Shown here piece after piece: positions 61,018 to 64,000 of a stretch of 64,000 nucleotides of DNA (the stretch's first letter is position 1; every line of letters starts with the position of its first letter). The notes beneath the pieces are model-generated. The model worked only from the letters and a program-made list of their open reading frames with translations. It searched no databases and had not been told where the DNA came from. This DNA is from ATX-6F1 sp943369485 (lineage in GTDB: Bacteria; Cyanobacteriota; Cyanobacteriia; PCC-6307; Cyanobiaceae), in NCBI GenBank assembly GCA_943369485.1, contig CALRNH020000004.1, positions 62,001-126,000 of the forward strand. The letters are read 5' to 3'. The translations under genes were made by a program, and so were the position numbers.

Positions 61018-61455
61018 ATGCTGAACCCTGCCCGGTTGCGTCTGATTGCTGTGGGCAAGGTGCGCAAACGCTGGGTGAGTGAGGGTGTGGCCCTCTACCT
61101 CAAGCGGCTGCCGGGGTTGCAGGTGCTGGAGATCAAGGACTCCAACCCCGCCGCCGAAGCCCAGGCGGTGCTGGCGGCCCTGCGGCCCGATGAGCGGCTG
61201 GTGGGGCTGACTGAGGAGGGTGAGCGGCTGGGCTCGGTGGACCTGGCCCGGCGCCTGGAGGGGTTCGGCTCCGAGCGGCTGGCCTTCGTGATCGGAGGTG
61301 CCGATGGCCTTGATCCAGGGCTGAAGGTCCGCTCCTGCTGGCTGCTGAGCCTTTCAGCGCTCACCTTTCCCCACGAGCTGGCGCGCCTGTTGCTGGTGGA
61401 GCAGCTGTACCGCGCCCGCTCGATCCTGCAGGAGGGGCCGTACCACCGGGGTTGA
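61018..61455 (+). CDS. rlmH: 23S rRNA (pseudouridine1915-N3) methyltransferase RlmH
   Basis: 145 aa, SPOUT methyltransferase acting on helix 69. RLIAVGKVRKRWVSEGVALY opens the fold; FVIGGADGLDPGLK is the SAM-binding knot; LTFPHELARLLLVEQLYRA and EGPYHRG complete it. ATG at 61018. Confidence 0.95.
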   Translation: MLNPARLRLIAVGKVRKRWVSEGVALYLKRLPGLQVLEIKDSNPAAEAQAVLAALRPDERLVGLTEEGERLGSVDLARRLEGFGSERLAFVIGGADGLDPGLKVRSCWLLSLSALTFPHELARLLLVEQLYRARSILQEGPYHRG

Positions 61456-61487
61456 GGCGCCAGTGGGGCCCATCATCTCAGCTCATC

Positions 61488-61904
61488 TCAGCTCAGCTGG
61501 CCGATGACGCCGGTGAGGGCCAGGGCGAACAGCACCACGCTGGTGAACACCCCAATCACGAATCCAGGAGCTCGCTGCGATGCCGAGCGGATGTAACCGA
61601 CGGCGTAGGCGATGCGGCCGCCCACCCAGACAAAGCCCAGGGCCGCCGCCAGGCGTGGATTGTTGAACAGGGCCGCCATCCAAAGGGACGGCAGGAAGAA
61701 GGCCAGTTGCTCAAGGGTGTTCTGCTGCACCCGCAGCACGCGCTCGAACGCCTCTGGGCCATGGATCGAGGGAGGTCTCACCTGGTGGGCCGCCCGGGCC
61801 CGCCCCACCAGCATCGCAGTGACGAAATAGACGGCCAGGGCGAGAAGGGTGGCCAGGGCTGGAAGGGCGAGGGCCTGGAGCAGGGGCGACAGGTCGCTTG
61901 GCAT
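61488..61904 (-). CDS. MAPEG family membrane protein
   Basis: 138 aa, four helices. RPPSIHGPEAFERVLRVQQN, TLEQLAFFLPSLWMAALF and ALGFVWVGGRIAYAVGYI match MAPEG (glutathione/eicosanoid metabolism-like). Substrate unknown. ATG at 61904, 1 base from the helicase stop. Confidence 0.88.
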   Translation of the reverse strand: MPSDLSPLLQALALPALATLLALAVYFVTAMLVGRARAAHQVRPPSIHGPEAFERVLRVQQNTLEQLAFFLPSLWMAALFNNPRLAAALGFVWVGGRIAYAVGYIRSASQRAPGFVIGVFTSVVLFALALTGVIGQLS

Positions 61905-61905
61905 C

Positions 61906-63141
<1,236 letters not shown>

Positions 63142-63333
63142 GGCCTCCAGCAGCGGTTTGGAGAGCCCCAGGTCGGCGAAATCGCCGTTGGGGCTGACGC
63201 TGATCTCAGGGCCGGCGGTTGCTGCTGGCGTGGCCTGGCTGTCTGGGGGAACGCGCTCCTGTCCCGGAGCTGGGTGGGTCAGGAGGGAAATGGCATGTAC
63301 CGCAGGTTGGAGCCAAGCCTAGGGGGGGAGTCG

Positions 63334-63681
63334 TCAACGGGGTAGATGGTGGGTGCAGCGCTCGCAGGGGCCCTCCGGCAGCACGGCACAGCGCAGCAGC
63401 GGGGTGCGGGCGTTGTAGCGGCAGAGGGGATCGCCGATCACCCAGCCGCCGTTCCACCAGCGGGCGTCGTCGGGCTGGCGCTGGGCCTTCACCTCCAGGG
63501 CGATGGCGGCCAATTCGTAGCGGCCCTGGCGCAGGCGGTAGCGGTGCTGGCGTTGCAGCACCAGAAAACTGCGTTCCCCCAGCTGAAGCCAGCGGCCGGG
63601 GTAGGGCACGTCCTCCAGTTCCACGGATTCGAGCAGTCGGTTGCTGCCCGCCTGCCGCAGTTCCACCCGCGTGGTGCTCAA
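63334..63681 (-). CDS. DUF6464-like protein
   Basis: 115 aa, cyanobacterial. WVIGDPLCRYNARTPLLRCAV and PEGPCERCTHHL give the family's C-terminal Cys pattern. N-terminal LESVELEDVPYPGRWLQLG and RHRYRLRQGRYEL-like strands. Function unknown. Its start overlaps the TerC stop by four bases (63678-63681). Confidence 0.75.
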   Translation of the reverse strand: MSTTRVELRQAGSNRLLESVELEDVPYPGRWLQLGERSFLVLQRQHRYRLRQGRYELAAIALEVKAQRQPDDARWWNGGWVIGDPLCRYNARTPLLRCAVLPEGPCERCTHHLPR

Positions 63682-64000
63682 GGCCGTTCAGGCCCAGAGA
63701 CCTGGGATCCCGGGGCTTGGGTGGCCGGGGTCAGGGGCATGGCCGCTTCCTCCAGCCGGCGGGAGAAGCCCCAGGCGAACAGCGCGGCCACCGTGAGCAG
63801 CAGCACCCATTCCGGCGGCACCAGATCATCGGCAATCAGACGCAGCATCAACCGCAGGCCCACCAGAGCCACCGCCAGGTAGCCGGCCTTTTCCAGGCGG
63901 GGGAAGATCGCCAACCAGCGCACGAACAGACCCGCCGTCACCCGCAGGGCCAACACACCGAACGCCCCCCCGGCCATCACCAGCCAGAGGCGATCACTGA
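63678..64000 (-). CDS. TerC family membrane protein, N-terminus beyond the window
   Basis: C-terminal part only: the frame is open to base 64000 (SDRLWLVMAGGAFGVLALR). Helices ALRVTAGLFVRWLAIFPRLE and KAGYLAVALVGLRLMLRLI are the family's C-terminal helices. TerC proteins are linked to tellurite/metal handling and, in plants, thylakoid biogenesis. The C-terminal ~25 residues are soluble. Real start lies outside the window. Confidence 0.85.
   Translation of the reverse strand, partial: SDRLWLVMAGGAFGVLALRVTAGLFVRWLAIFPRLEKAGYLAVALVGLRLMLRLIADDLVPPEWVLLLTVAALFAWGFSRRLEEAAMPLTPATQAPGSQVSGPERP

Overview
The window reads as chromosome of a GC-rich freshwater-type picocyanobacterium (Cyanobium/Synechococcus group). 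Evidence: the aerobic chlorophyll cyclase acsF, the PSII subunit psb30, a high-light-inducible protein, a Calvin-cycle pair (phosphoribulokinase, class II aldolase) and many small families found mainly in cyanobacteria (CPP1-like, DUF1651, DUF3727, DUF565/Ycf20, DUF2996, DUF6464). The species is not certain from sequence alone. No rRNA, tRNA, CRISPR array or intact insertion sequence was recognised.

Layout. 1-9.7 kb: a GH3 beta-glucosidase cut by the window edge, then ordinary chromosomal genes (Hli, AI-2E and MarC membrane proteins, CPP1-like, prfC, DoxX, SulP). 9.7-22.0 kb: an accessory zone. It holds a decayed RES-Xre toxin-antitoxin pair, a large modular GH9 cellulase, a LuxR-type regulator and a broken amino-acid permease, the first and last of these lying just inside two 35-bp direct repeats. 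Next comes a visibly AT-richer stretch with an Mrr restriction enzyme, anchored proteins of unknown function and a HabA-like membrane protein. A NYN-LOTUS protein follows. A 3-kb insert (unknown protein, headless cupin, S33-type hydrolase) is then bracketed by a duplicated 3' end of the phoH-like gene. 22.0-64.0 kb: dense core genome with many overlapping stop/start codons.

Core gene groups: ruvX-DUF3727-yqeG-proB; lpxD and leuB; prk; pilD-accD; a Gfo/Idh/MocA oxidoreductase and fba, ending at a clear terminator; thrC with a ThiS/MoaD-like sulfur carrier and a bicupin; ftsH divergent from rpmF; a three-gene overlapping run HAD-DUF565-glycerate kinase (photorespiration); recJ-ClC with psb30 antisense; YkgJ with a split UPF0016 Mn2+/Ca2+ exporter pair; an RNB-family protein whose catalytic residues look lost; ubiX; acsF; tldD-pmbA; fmt-rlmH; MAPEG-DEAD-box helicase; and a TerC gene cut by the right edge.

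Most noteworthy: (1) a potential GH9 plus GH3 cellulose/cello-oligosaccharide pathway in a phototroph; (2) the RNB protein with its acidic catalytic loop and RNA-binding Arg replaced; (3) the phoH duplication bracketing an insert; (4) a toxin-antitoxin pair in which antitoxin and toxin both look inactivated; (5) a proteobacterial-style class I phosphoribulokinase.
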